NCBI GenBank assembly: GCA_027886175.1
Contig: JAJNNQ010000026.1
Span: forward strand, 12,891,501-12,955,500
Direction: 5' to 3'
DNA length: 64,000 nt
From: Phylloscopus collybita
Taxonomy: Eukaryota > Chordata > Aves > Passeriformes > Phylloscopidae
The translations under genes and the position numbers were made by a program. Positions 1 through 12,750 of the stretch are shown piece by piece. The number at the start of each line of letters is the position of its first letter. Position 1 is the stretch's first letter. The notes below the pieces were generated by a model. That model was given only the letters and a program-made list of their open reading frames with translations, ran no database searches and had not been told where the DNA came from.

Positions 1-3000
1 TGCTGGTAGAGATGTACTTTCCTTGACAGCTGGAACTGGTGCTGCACCTGAAGCAGTGTTTGCCTCTGTACACTGCTCCCAGCTCCGCACAGGGTGACAG
101 GGAGTAGCAGCTGCTCAATTGCTGGACTTCTGCTGGCACCTGTGCAAGTCTTGCTTTCTCAGGGAGAACTGCAGAAAGTTCATCTCACAGTGTGTGCAGT
201 GATAGGCGATTCCTTGTGGCATCCCCTGTGATCTCAAGTAGTTTGAAAAGATCAGCTGTGTTTCTCTGTGACACTCCTTGGACATGAGCATCACATGTGC
301 ACATACTGCCTTTTGCTGAGGGATGAGTCTCTGAGAGCTGCCCTGCCTCTCTCTTGTGTAAATTCCTCTCCATGATGCTTGCCTCCATCTCTCCATGCTT
401 CCACTTGTGTGCCAATGGCATGAAGGAGCTACCACAAGATGTATTGTATTTTACTTGGTGGGAGGTGCAGGGAAGGTATGAGATGGTTTCTTGTTTCGGC
501 CCATCTTCCTGCTGTGTCACACACCTTAGGTTTCAATGAAAGAGCTAAATGTGAGTAACATGTAAACCACCATGTCCCCAAAATGCAGGACAAGGTTATC
601 ACCTTGTTGACCTGAAAGCCTGTAAGCAGCATTGGCCCCCAATGATTTCTTCCCACCTGCCTGCCAGGAAAGACACCACAGACAGGCAGGTTTTTAACCC
701 AAGACCTTGTCTTGCACCACAGGCAGATTTATTGAGAATTATGGTAGTTGTCATCCTGAGAGGTTCCAGTGAGTATTTAGGCACTCTATAAACTCACAGT
801 CAGAGGGAATGTGTCACTCAAATGCTCAGTCTATCAAGGCAATAGAAAAGAAAGGTGGGAATGAGGGATTACCTCTGGTCTTGTTTGCTGGGTGTCCTAT
901 TGCCACCTCCTGTCCCCTTGCCAAAGTCATCTCTTGGGTAGCTGCTCCTCCCCAGCCCCACAGAGCAGCCTGGATTTGGGGCAGAATGGGCAGACCTGAG
1001 CCATGAGATCAGCACTGCACCTTGCAAGCAGCCATGGAGGCTCTCCTGGGGAGGCAGCAAGGGGGCACAAGGGATTCTGGTAGAATCCCTTTTTTACAGG
1101 ATCGGTGTGTAAAATGATCTGATTTCAAAGTACACATCAGTGGTTTGCAGCCATTGAGACCTGTGGACCTTCTGGAGAGAGAAACATGCCTGGAGGCAGG
1201 AGTAAAGGTATGGGAGAGGTCTTCAAACCTGGCCAGAGATCTTGAAAGAGATCTTGAAAGGAGAGACAGGCACTGAACAGAGCAAAAGAGAGCTCTGGGG
1301 TTTTAGCTAAGGACAAATCCAAAGGGCAACATTACAATTAGGGGTTTCATATTAAAGAACCTGAGAGATTGTGAGATTTTGAAATAGCAGTTTTGTCTCT
1401 GCTATCATTTTTGTTTTGGGCTGAGCTGCCACTGTGCCTGACTCTGTCTCTGCAGGGAAATGCCTGCACACGCTCATTACTGTGCTCTAAAGCTTGGACA
1501 GATGCACCAGCCCAGAGCCAACAGAAGAATTCCAGGATCACATCAGGGGTTTGTTGGTGACTCACTCCTACGAAAAAAAAACACAACATCAATAGGATTG
1601 CAGCCCAGCAGATGCTGTGAAGTCTAATGATAGATAAGACCCTTTAATATATGTATCTGCATATTTCCATGAGCTTGTACGTGCATGGGAACTATCCTAT
1701 TGAACTGTGCAATAGAAATATTTTTTCCTTGTTCTCCATCAGAAAGAATAAAGTGAATCAGTGTTATGTCATTCATTACCCTTAGGAAGAAATACCTTGT
1801 GGAGGACACATCCATTTGGCATGGCATCTTAAAAATCATGCAGAGGGAACTGAAGGAGGACTTCAGTAATACTGTATCTGATGCCTTTTTAAGATCTGTT
1901 TCCCACAGAAGATGTCTGTTTTCTGCCTCAGAAAAGCACAGACCTGGTAAAGGCTCTTGTTTTACAAATGCCCAGCGCAGATTCTCAAGAGAACATCTGT
2001 GAGAAGAAATGGCACAAGAGGTCTCACCTCTCTTTCCTGCACCAGGTGTCAGTAAAGGAAGGGCTCACATTTTGGTGCTGGGGAAAAGGGAATTGTAGTG
2101 GGTGGCCCATCTTTCCAAGGTGAGAATGTTCCCTTCCTGCAGCTTGTGCAGCTGCCAAGGAGGTGGTGAGTGAGTGAGCAGGGATGCTCTTCTGTCCCTG
2201 AGGGACAGAAGGGACTCCAGTGCCACTGTCAGGCAACAGCAATGCAACAAATAGTGCTTCAATGCAGATGTGTAGTATAGACACTCACAGAGTAAAAACC
2301 AGTAGAAGAGGGAATGTCTTCAAGAAACTGTTTATGATCCCTATCTATATGTGGAGACTCAGTTCCCTGTTGCCTTAAAAAAACGTTTGTAGCATTTATC
2401 TCCCAATTTAATCTGGCAGCCTCCATCTATTTCCCTGTAAACGATGAATGAGATGTGCCTAGTAACTATCTCTTATGGCTCAGTAAATACTTGAATTTAT
2501 TTGCATATTAAGTTGGCCACGTTTATGTCACGCTCGCTAAATGCAGCAGCACGAACTACTACACAGAGGAGGCTCATGGGCCGTTAATGTGGCAAGGATT
2601 TATGTGAATGACTCCCTTTAACATTAATGGAAGGTATCTGCACAAATCGCCTTCCACTGGGGGAATAGGCCATAATGTATGTAAATACATGTTACCCACC
2701 GCTGTTTAGTTATTCAAGAGGACGCTCAGCAATCTAAAACACCGTGCTGGTGCTGATATATGAGCTGTTTTCCTTAAAATGTGGGAAGAGAGGGTGCTGC
2801 TTGTTGTGTAGGTTGTTGTGGCACCTCTGAGCTGGCACATATTTGGAGGTGGTTGCAGTCCCTCAGGCTTCAGTGGGACACAGAGGAGGAAAGCTTTTCA
2901 GGGTTAAGTCCTGGCAGAACCAGTATTTTGCGTGGATGTGAGGGCAGTTCTGCTAAGGGGGACGCAAGAGCTAGGAGAAGATGGGTTCCTCTGTCCCTGT

Positions 3001-4261
3001 TAAGCTCCCAGTGTGGCTGGGAGTGCTCCCCATTTCCCATCCAAAGGCTCTGCTGTGTGCCCCAGTGCTGCTCTCAGGAGGGGCTGCAGTGACCCTTCTG
3101 GGTTTGTCAGGCTTGGCTGTCCTGCCTTCACCCACTCACCTGGGAAGTCCCATTCGTGTAGGTCAGTGAGCAGCATGGCTGGGCTCTACCCACGGGCGTG
3201 GTGTAGCATGTCTCCCTCCCCACAGAAATGGATGTCCCCCTGCACACTGGGAGCTGTGCTGCTGCCTGCCTGGAGACGCCGGGGCTGCTGGGCTGGTCCT
3301 GCCTCACTGCGGAGGCTGCAGACACGGGCAGGGAGTGCTCTGGGGAAAGCCTGTTGTTGTTCCCCCTCTGGGTGGCTTTTTTCCACCTTTTCCATATGTG
3401 TGAAAGCCAGCAGTGTGCCTGGGGGGTGCAAATCCTGCTGCATCCTCAGCTTGGCTCAAAAACCTTTGGACACGGGTTAACGTGTTGTGTTCCTCTTGGG
3501 ATTGCTGTAGTGGTATCAGGTCACTGAAGTGAAGCCTGTGCAAATATCCTTGCCTCTCAGAACATGGATTTCCTGGGTGATGCTAAAACAATCCAGAAAA
3601 TGTAGCTCTTCTCTTATTCACAGGGGACTAGATGAAGGCAAATTTGCTCTGGAATGAAAAGAATTAAAGTGATTAGGCTGATGGGACTGACCATCCTGCA
3701 TCCTGACCATTGCTATTTCAGCCTGCTGCTGACCCTGCATGACCACAGGTTTTGGTGTTTTCTACACCTGCCCTCATGAGCTCGGGTGTGTCAGGGCACC
3801 TGCAGCAGACACAAAAATGTGCTGGTGGCCTGTGCCAGTCCTCTGGGATGGTTAGTTTGGGACACAGCTGTGTGGTATGGAGAGAGACACCTGGGAGAAA
3901 CCTGCAGCTTCAGGGACATTTTTCTTAAGATTATTAGAGATGGTGAAAATTCCTTCCATCTCAGATGTTTTGGAATTTATATTAAATTTACCTGCCGTGG
4001 TCGTTACCTCTGATTTATAATTAAATGAGGTTATTAAACTGGGAGACAATACTGCAAAAATCATGATTGATTTTGTTTCTTTACACATTATTTTTAAATG
4101 CTTAGCAGTGGCAGCCTTTGCTGACAGCAGGCACTGACGCTGAGATGGCAAAGAATCTCAGGGATCTGTCTTTGTCAGAAAGAAAGATCTGCTCAGGCAA
4201 GCTACATTAACCTCGTGCCAGGGCTTTTGTCTCTCCGTGAACTTTGAACACGTGGAGCAAG

Positions 4262-4377
4262 AGGGTCTGTCCAGGGAAAGGCTGATGTTTAGTGGTGGAC
4301 TTGGCAGTGCTGGGTTAGCAGTTGGATTCGACGACCTCTGAGGTCTTTTCCAACTTAAATGTTTCTATGATTCTATG
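4262..4377 (+). mobile_element. CR1 LINE 3' tail
   Basis: This is a short 5'-truncated CR1 copy. The diagnostic part is 'gacctctgaggtcttttccaac' followed by 'tctatgattctatg', the avian CR1 3' terminus. Upstream, 'tgatgtttagtggtggacttggcagtgctggg' matches the usual pre-tail CR1 text. It is non-coding and cannot move by itself. Confidence 0.85.
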
Positions 4378-7300
4378 CTGTAGTATTTATTTACTGGGTG
4401 GGCTGCCATATGACAAGGAGAAAATGAAGGGAGGCTGGGGTGTGTGATGTGGAGGTAGGCACGCAGAAACATCCTCCTCTGTGAAATGGGGAGAGCAGGA
4501 CTGATTGAGACTTCTGGTGGGTGATTTATTCTAATTAATTTGGAAGCTGGTGTGTTCTCTCACACTCATTAATATCTAGCTCTGCAGATACAGAGGTCTC
4601 ATGCAGAGGGACATACGGGAGGGGATGATGAGCACACAGAATCCCATCCTCCTGCCTGGGTGAAAGCTTCAGAGCAGGCAGGGAGCTGGGAGAAGAAAGA
4701 AGTGAGGCTCCAACCCCTCTCAAGTACGCTTGGGGGGGACTCCAGCCTGACTCAGAGAGGGCAGCTGACAGTGAGCCCTGTGGGAGGCTGTGCCAAGGGA
4801 ATGGTCCCTGAGGCCAAAGAGGGAGAGAGCTTTCCAGAGCAGGCAAAAATTGCCATGCATGCCCATCTGTGTGCTTTAAAACCTCGCACAAGCTGGTTTC
4901 CCCCAAAATAATGTGAGGTTATGGAAACATGTGACGTACAGGTCCAATGGCAAACAGGACTGTGTGTGCCACTCAGTTTTTTCTCCCATCAGTGCCAGCG
5001 AGCAGAAACATGTACAGCCACAGGGGCACTCGTGTCTGGCACTTTTCCAGCTAAGTGAAAAGTGCAGAGGAACTGGAAATGCTAATGATGGTCTTGCTGT
5101 GTACTCAGCCTGTGTCCCAGGCTGTGACTGCAATCTTAATTACTGTTCGATCAAGGAGTGTTGCTGGTCAGAGGTATGGTAATTATTTATTGTTAGTAGG
5201 TCCAGGAGACAGTGCACTGCCACCCCTGACTTTTTTGTTTGTTTGTTTTTAACATAGAAATAAATGGCAGCAGAATAAATAAATAAAGTCAGCCTCTGAA
5301 AAGGTCACATTTGCCTACAGTCACAGTCCATATGCCAGTTTCTTATGCTAATTTTGGGACAGTGAAAAGCCTGACACTTTGGTCATGCTCCCTGTGATTG
5401 CTAGAGGGGGCAGCTCAGGCTGGTCAACGCAGGTGCCTTTAAACATCAGAAGAGAAAAGATGGGCTGGGAAGGCAGGGAGACTGTGCTCCATAAGGGAAA
5501 GTTAAATTAGAGAAAAATGGGAGGAAAATAAAACAGATAAAGTCTGAAATTCTTCCAGGTACTCGGGAGGCTTCCGTCGTCATGTGCTATGGATGGCACT
5601 GTGTCACAGCCCCCTGATAAAGGAGAAGAGAAACTTGCAGGGAAAATAGGATAAACTCTGATGACAGAAAAGGGCTTCCAACAAAAAATTTGGGGGATGA
5701 TGACATTGATTGTATTGGAATTGTGTGAATTAATCACAAGAGAGTAAACCTGATTTTGGACTTTCAGGTGCAGAGGGGAGAGTTTGCAGTGGGTCACTTT
5801 GCCTGCTCCACTGTGGGCATCTGAAACACACACAATCCACATTTACAGACCAGTTTGGATTTTCAAGAGAGACACAAGCAAATTTTCAACCTGCCTTTTT
5901 CATTTTCTTTGCAGTATCACAGAGATTTCATGGAGAGATACATACTAGTTTTCTCAAACACTGCCACAAGGAGCTTATGATCTGTCCATGACTGATGTGG
6001 TCCCACATGCAAACAATAAAAAAGGATGAGTTACCTCCATCCAATGTGACCATCCTCTACAGAGGGGCAGGCAAAATGAACTGTGACCTGCAGATATTTT
6101 ATTTGTCTCATAATCATTTGTGCTTTCTCACTGGCAGGAGAAAGAGGTTAAAAGCTGAAATGTTTTATCCAACAATTTTGAAATGACTTTTTGCAGGGAA
6201 GCAGTGTGCCTGGGGCATGGAGGGGCTTTGTGAAGGCTTTGGACTAAGGTGGGATTCAGGTGATGGGAGAGCAGAACAGTTCACCCCTCTGTGCAGGCAC
6301 CCTGAGCCCTTCTCACCGAGTGCCCACTGTGCTTGGCAGGTGTTGGAGGGAGGTCTCCCTGAGGGAAGGCAGGTGCCACCAGTCATTCTGTGTGTTGCTC
6401 CTCTGGTCATTCAGAGAGTGGGACAGCCCTCAGGCACTGAGCAGCTCCCAGAGCCCCTGCTGCCCCTGAGTACAGAAACCTCTGTGGTACACTGGAATAT
6501 GCTGTCCTGGGTGCTGTCAGTCTCAGGCTGTGTGTGCCTCAGCCTGTACATGAAGGCATTTCTTCCTTGGAAGCCCCTGATATCTCCATCAAACTATGAG
6601 GAGTTGTCTTTGATGCCTGGGTTGTTGTCCCAGTCAGTTAGAAGAAATGCAGCCAGGGATGGAAGACATTGCCATTCTAGAAATCTCTTGCCAATTCTGT
6701 GATACAGACATAGGGAATATGAAAACAGTGGCACCTTGAGAGCCAGTAAACAATTCAATGCATGGTGGGGAAAATCCCTGTGTGCAGGGACTGAGTATGC
6801 AATGCAAGTTCTTCTCTGGTCCCACAGAGCCCTGTTGCAGAGGTTTAAGCTGTACTGCAGAAGCACATATGCCTTCTGCTAGCACTCTGTGTTTGCTCTC
6901 ACCAGCCACTGTCAGAATTACACAGAGGCCAAACTCTGGTTCCATAAAAAGTCTGAAAGCTTTCTGTTAGTTGCCCTTGGATCAGGTTCTGAAGTGTGCC
7001 TTTTACTGACAGGCCCTTGCAAGCACAAAGTAACTGAAAATTAATTCAGAGGGACCTTTCTTCTGGGGTGTGTTTTTTAAAATAGCAGCAAAAGCAGACA
7101 TTTAATCAGTATAGTTTTGCAGATTCTATTGCTGAAGGTATGCAGACTCTGACACACAAGCCAGCTGGAGAAGTTTTGCTCTGAATATTGAGTTTCTAGG
7201 TGATGAAAACAGGGTTGTTGCCAAACACAATGTAAAAATCATTGAGAAAATAGAAAATGGTGGTTAGTTGGAGGAGAAAATGGATCAAAACAGTTCTGAA

Positions 7301-10300
7301 AAGTGAAGGTTATATATTTATTTAGAAAATTAATGACAGATCTAGTCAAATAGGGGTGAACTTTACTCTAGAGTGCTGTGTCCTTTAATAATCAGCCTCA
7401 GTTAGCAAAGCTTTGCTCCCCAGTCACAGTGAGCTGCTCCTTGCTAACTTGCTGTATGATATTCCCATGGTACAGTCTTAGGTCTGGAATATTTTGCATT
7501 TTCCCAGTGCGCTTTCATTCCAGATGTATCTAATCTGCATTTTGAGGGCCACCTGCAGCCTTCCCCAAAGACAGATCCAGTGTCCAGGCAGACAGCAAGC
7601 CTGCGAGTGGCCAGCACTCACCTTCCCAAGAGGGGTGTGCCAGCAAAAAAATCACAGCTGATGGTCTGAAACTTCCCCATGACCCTCTGCCAGCCTGCCT
7701 CGTGGTCACTGAGGCACCAGGGTTTTTCTGCCCGAGTGGGAAGCAGTAGCACTGGGGTGACCATCCAGTTCCCAGGTTAACACAGCAGGCTCTAGTGAGC
7801 AATGCACATGCTTTTCTTATTCCTGAACTTAATTATTAAATTAATATCCTTTTATTCACACTGTCCAATTAAAATGTTAAAATGTGATCTGAATATAAAT
7901 GTATTTCTCATGCGTGGAAGTGGAAGCTTTCAACACCTCCAGAATCCATGGTCCCTGAAATCTCTAAAGACAGAAACATAAGAGCTACTCCAGTTTATGC
8001 CAGAAAAGGATGAATCTTTTATAAGTATTATTTCTCAAAATGTAATATAAAAGTGCACAGATCCCTAAGGAATAAAGTTAACTTTATGTGAGAAATGTGT
8101 GAAATTTCTGCCCTCTCTCCAAAAAAAGATATTTCCCTATTGACTTTTGTAATATCAGTTCTTCAGATTTAGGGGGCTAATTTATTTCTTGGGACAGATA
8201 ACTGTGGTAGGCACATTGGCTCTGGTATGCCTGATCCAGTCAGGCTCATTGGTGAGAAACCCTCCCGGAGTCAGCGGCTGGCTCTCACTGCTGGCAGGAT
8301 GGGAGGCAGCACAGGGCTTGGTGCAGGAGCAGCGGGGCTGGACACGGCTGCCAAGCACCCCAGGCTTCCCCAGCATGCTGCTGGGATATCAGCTGTGGGC
8401 AACTGGAGGAGCAGTGGACTGCTTCTTCAGTGCTCAGACTGCCTGCAAAGCATGTTTCAATGGGAAAGAGGGGAGAGTTCCACATCTTTGTCCCAAAATA
8501 GGCACATTAGCCCTGGTGATTTCACATAGTAGATATAATCTGGCAAGGAAGGAAAAACGGAAATTTTATCCCAAATTGTGGGCTAAAGAAAGGTGGGGAA
8601 TGATGGCAGGTGTACTCAGGACAGTGGCTGTCTGTAGAGAAGCCTACTTCTTGGCAAGGTAGCTCAGGATGGCAGTGTGTAAGTCATAATGAAACACTGA
8701 GAGTAGCACAGGAGGCAATAAATGCCAACACAAAACATCCAGACCACCTCAAGCTGTTCATCATGAAAATTTTCTCTTTTATCATATAAAGTTTGCTTAT
8801 ATTTCTTATTAAACTGAATCTGGGGAGGACAGGGAGTTTTTCAACTTGACTCCAGTTTCTGTTCTAGGGATTCTTTCTGTTAATTACAGATGATTTCAGG
8901 AATCAGACCAGTTTAAATTAAATTGGTCTGATTGCTCAGAATCACAGCCTCAGTGCCATATAATTGATTAAATAATTAATTAATGTCAGACTGTCAGACA
9001 TACTGGGCATCTTTGCATCTCCAGCACTTGGGGTTTGAGTTGGGGAAACTGAAACTTGAGGATCTTGGTGTAGGAAATCACACCTGGTAGGTCAGGGAGA
9101 GAGGAATGATGTGCTCTGCATTACAGTCTTCCCAGTCACTGGAAAATTCCCTTGGTCCCAGACTGCAGATGGTCAAAGGCAGGGTGGCAGAGAAGCAGAT
9201 GGAGGCTGATTGCAACCTGAAAAGGGAGCAGTCCTCTAATACACATCCCTACATCCAGAGGGATGCTGGGGAAGGATGCAGGGTCTCATGAGCCACCTAA
9301 GCAGGAGTATAATGGCTGTGGAGGCCGTGGGGTAGAGGACCTATCTCCTTTGGAGACTTTGCAACCTGTCAGCACCAAGGGGAGGATGCTCCAGTGAGGC
9401 AGGGGAGGTGAGGAAATGAAGTGGGGGTAGGTTGATAGGAAGGCCTGGCAAGCAGAGCTTGGAAGTCTGTAGGACCATCTACTTGTATAACAAACACCAA
9501 ACTTATGATGCTCAGCCCTCAGCCTTAGTGCTCCATCCTGCCTCTCCAAGATCCCAGAGAGAATTTTGCATGGCTCCTGGACAGGTGCCCCAGCAGTCCA
9601 TTTTAGCACCCTCAGGATTTCGGGACAGGGGATTTTAAGAGGGTCTTTTTAGCAAAACAAAATGGCACCCGTGCATACGCAGAAGCTGAGGCAGGAGGTC
9701 TCAGGACAGTGAGGGGAGGGAGGCAAGTTGTTTTTCTGGGACCTTGTCTTGCAAATGGTAAACCACAGTCTGAGGCAAAGGTCTGCAAGTGGAACTCCAC
9801 CCACTGGGGAGCCTGCAGCTCTCCAAGGTTGGACACTAAGTCCACTTAGTATTTCTTCTTATTTCTCCGCAATACCAGAAGTGGGGCCACTAACTCCACA
9901 TAAGATAGCGAGGGAAGGAAGGAATTGCCTTTGCTTTGTCCCTTCTTTGTGCACATTTGGCCTGACCACCTCTGCAGGGTGACCCTTGCCACTCACATGG
10001 CCTCACTCATCCATTTTTCACATCTTTCCTTCGGTGCTCTGCCTGTGCTCACTCACTCTCCATAAAGTTTCATTCCCCCAAATCCCTGCTACAGACTACA
10101 CATCTGCAACAAAAACGTCAGGCCAAATGAAGAAAGGTAAGATCAGGAGGCAAGGCTGGCCTCAGCTGCTCCTGGGGGTCCCATTCTGGTCAGGGTTTTC
10201 AAGTTCTTCTGGCTCATTAAGCAAACCTGAGTGAGAAGGGGTATGCAGCTACTACTCTACCTGCTGTCACCAGGGTGCTATCCTTCAAAAGAACACCTCC

Positions 10301-12449
10301 TCAAGGACAGCACTGTCATTGCTGATGAATTTAACTAAAAAAAAAAAAAAAAAATCAGGCTCCAAGAAGACACTGGGAATCATTTTCCCTTTCTTTTGCT
10401 CTTAGCAACAACAAAAGGTGCAGACGCCATCAACAATTTTTATCTGGATTTTGAGGAATCCTGTGGTTTTTTTCTACCAGCTCCTTGTCTCTTCATTAAG
10501 GCTCCCAGATGGTGAGAGAGAGAAGAAGGCAGGATACAGCACAGACTCTGTATGATGCCCAGTCCTTTCCCACCCCAATGCAGTGACTGAAAACACCAGG
10601 ACCTGCTCTCAGCATCTGAAGAGCAAGCCTGCTGCAGGACCCCTTGTGCCACTCCTGAGCCTGGAGCAGCCAGCCAAGCACCTGTGGCAGACACATTGAT
10701 GGGTTCCTGCTGCACTGAGACATGTTTGCAAGTATAAAAGGGTGTTTCCTTGCTTTAAATCTGTTTGATTTGGATCCTCTGGCAAATTATTTAATAAAGC
10801 ACTGTACAATTGCTATTGCAGGGTAACGTTCAGCACAGGCTGGAGACATGCAGGTGGAAAGGCCTGAAACCACCTGAAAAGAGAAATGTGCCATTTTCCA
10901 AGATATGAAAGACAACCAGCAGAGTTCCACCCATGCCCAGCCTGGCTGCTGCACCCTCTTCAGCTCTCATGGAGCAGGGCACAAAGTCAATCACAGCATT
11001 TATAGGAACGGCCTCAGGTAGTTTCCTGAGCAGAGGAGACAAGGATGCTTGGTGTTCTGTAGACTGGTGACATTGGTGACCTGTAACTGCCTAATTCTGG
11101 TGTCTGAGAGGGTGTCAGGTCTCACAAGATCTTTTCCCAACATCAAAACTTTTGTATTGTGTATTCTGCTCTCATTGTCTCGTAAGAGCACAACGAGGGT
11201 CTCACACCTCTGTCTTTTACACATTTCTACTACACCTGCAAGCCTTTGCACCCCTTGCTCTTGTGGTTCATTAGGAGCAAATCAACAAGTTCAAAAGTCA
11301 TATGAGGAGTGGAAGAGAGCATGAGTCTGTGAATACATGAACTCTTCCTCTGCAGGAAAGTAGACTAAATAAATGAACCAACTTTTTGCCATGCATACCT
11401 CAGGTACAAAGTAGTGTCATTGAAGGAAAACTGTCACCTCCCACAGTGTCCCTGGCTGACACAGTGGCTCCAGGGCAAGGTACACAAAGTCTATGCAGTG
11501 ACAGATGCCACTAAATATTTTGGATGCTGCAACTACCTTCAGTTCTATCAAGGAGAGTTAAATTTCTTCTGTGCTGCAAGGAGGAGGATATGGGGCTACC
11601 ACATCTAACAAGAGACTACAGCTCATCAGAAATCCATGTTTTTACAGTCCAGAACACAAACACATTCACCCCCTTGTACCTGTGTACACTCTTCACTGTA
11701 GCACTGCTTCACATAAGAAAAACTCACAAACAACTCTTTGAATACCTCAGGATCAATCCTCTTGGGAGTGCTTTCAAGCAGAAAATGTGTTTGAATTTTC
11801 TTCACCTTTTCTAAACTGCTTCTGAAAATGTCTAAAACATAAAATAGCTGGCAAAAGTAATCCACTCAAGGAACTATGGGGGGAAACATTAATTTATTCA
11901 AATGAGAGGTATTGAAATATTTTGCTCACTTTTCCTTGAGAAACAACATGTGGCAGTGGTTGGGTATAGGTGATGGGAGTGTGAGGAGCCTGGATCCTGC
12001 CATCAGCTGGCCTTACCCCAGGAAAGTTGCTTTGCATGTCTGGTTGTCTTCTGGCCCCTGGAGAGGATGCTGTGGGACATTTGGGAGAAGTGAGACACTG
12101 AAAGCATAGTAAGTATAGTAACTTGGAACCTGACAAGAAGGCTGAAATAAGCCCAGGAATCTCATATTTCTTTCAACCCAGGAAGGTTGAATTTTCACTT
12201 GCAAAAAGGCAATTCTTTCCTCTGCAGGAAAGAATGTAATACACTATTAACCAGGAACACAGGACAACACAGAACTGGCCACTGCAAACAGGTGTGAGCA
12301 AACAGGGCATTGTAGATATCTACACATGAGTTTGTTTTTCTGGACTCATTTTATAATCAGAAAAAGCAAGTACACATAGGACATGATAAACCTCACCCTA
12401 GTGTTGGGTATAAAATAGACAAGTCAAACCTAACTTTCAGAAACGAGAT

Positions 12450-12750
12450 ATAGTTTGGTTTAAGACACCTAAATACAGATGTCTACAAGGAAGGGACAAA
12501 CTGGACCTGATTAGTGGACCCTAGAGCCACTGAAGCCACCACAAACTACATTTATGTCTGGACACCTTCAACTGTTTATATCTGGACACATCTCCACACC
12601 TTCAATCATACTGGCCACATCTCTCCTGACACCATGGGACATCAGACATCCAGCACCCATAGAGACACCTGTGTCTAAGTGTTTGAATCTAGGCATTTAG
12701 GTATCTTAATCTGTTACTGAATACTCCCTACACCTAAGTCTGGTTGTCTA
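12450..12750. repeat. MITE-like element with inverted ends (degenerate)
   Basis: The left end at 12460-12480 (core 'taagacacctaaat') is nearly the reverse complement of the right end at 12688-12711 (core 'atttaggtatctta'). The span of about 250 bp with degenerate terminal inverted repeats suggests an old non-autonomous DNA transposon. Between them is a partly repeated 'tctggacacctt/tctggacacatc' motif. I cannot name the family. A folded-back chance repeat is the alternative. Confidence 0.35.

Noticed and set aside
3013..3480. 155-codon open frame in a GC-rich patch
   Set aside because: Cys/Ser/Trp-rich chance translation without a domain; overlapping frames of similar length exist on both strands.
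3228..3527. Possible 5' exon preceded by 'ctccctccccacag'
   Set aside because: The acceptor-like string is good but the frame has no recognisable protein and no phase link to the exon at 18014 could be shown.
8189..8662. 157-codon frame with a hydrophobic start resembling a signal peptide
   Set aside because: No family features, and a competing 100-codon frame on the same strand; most likely chance.
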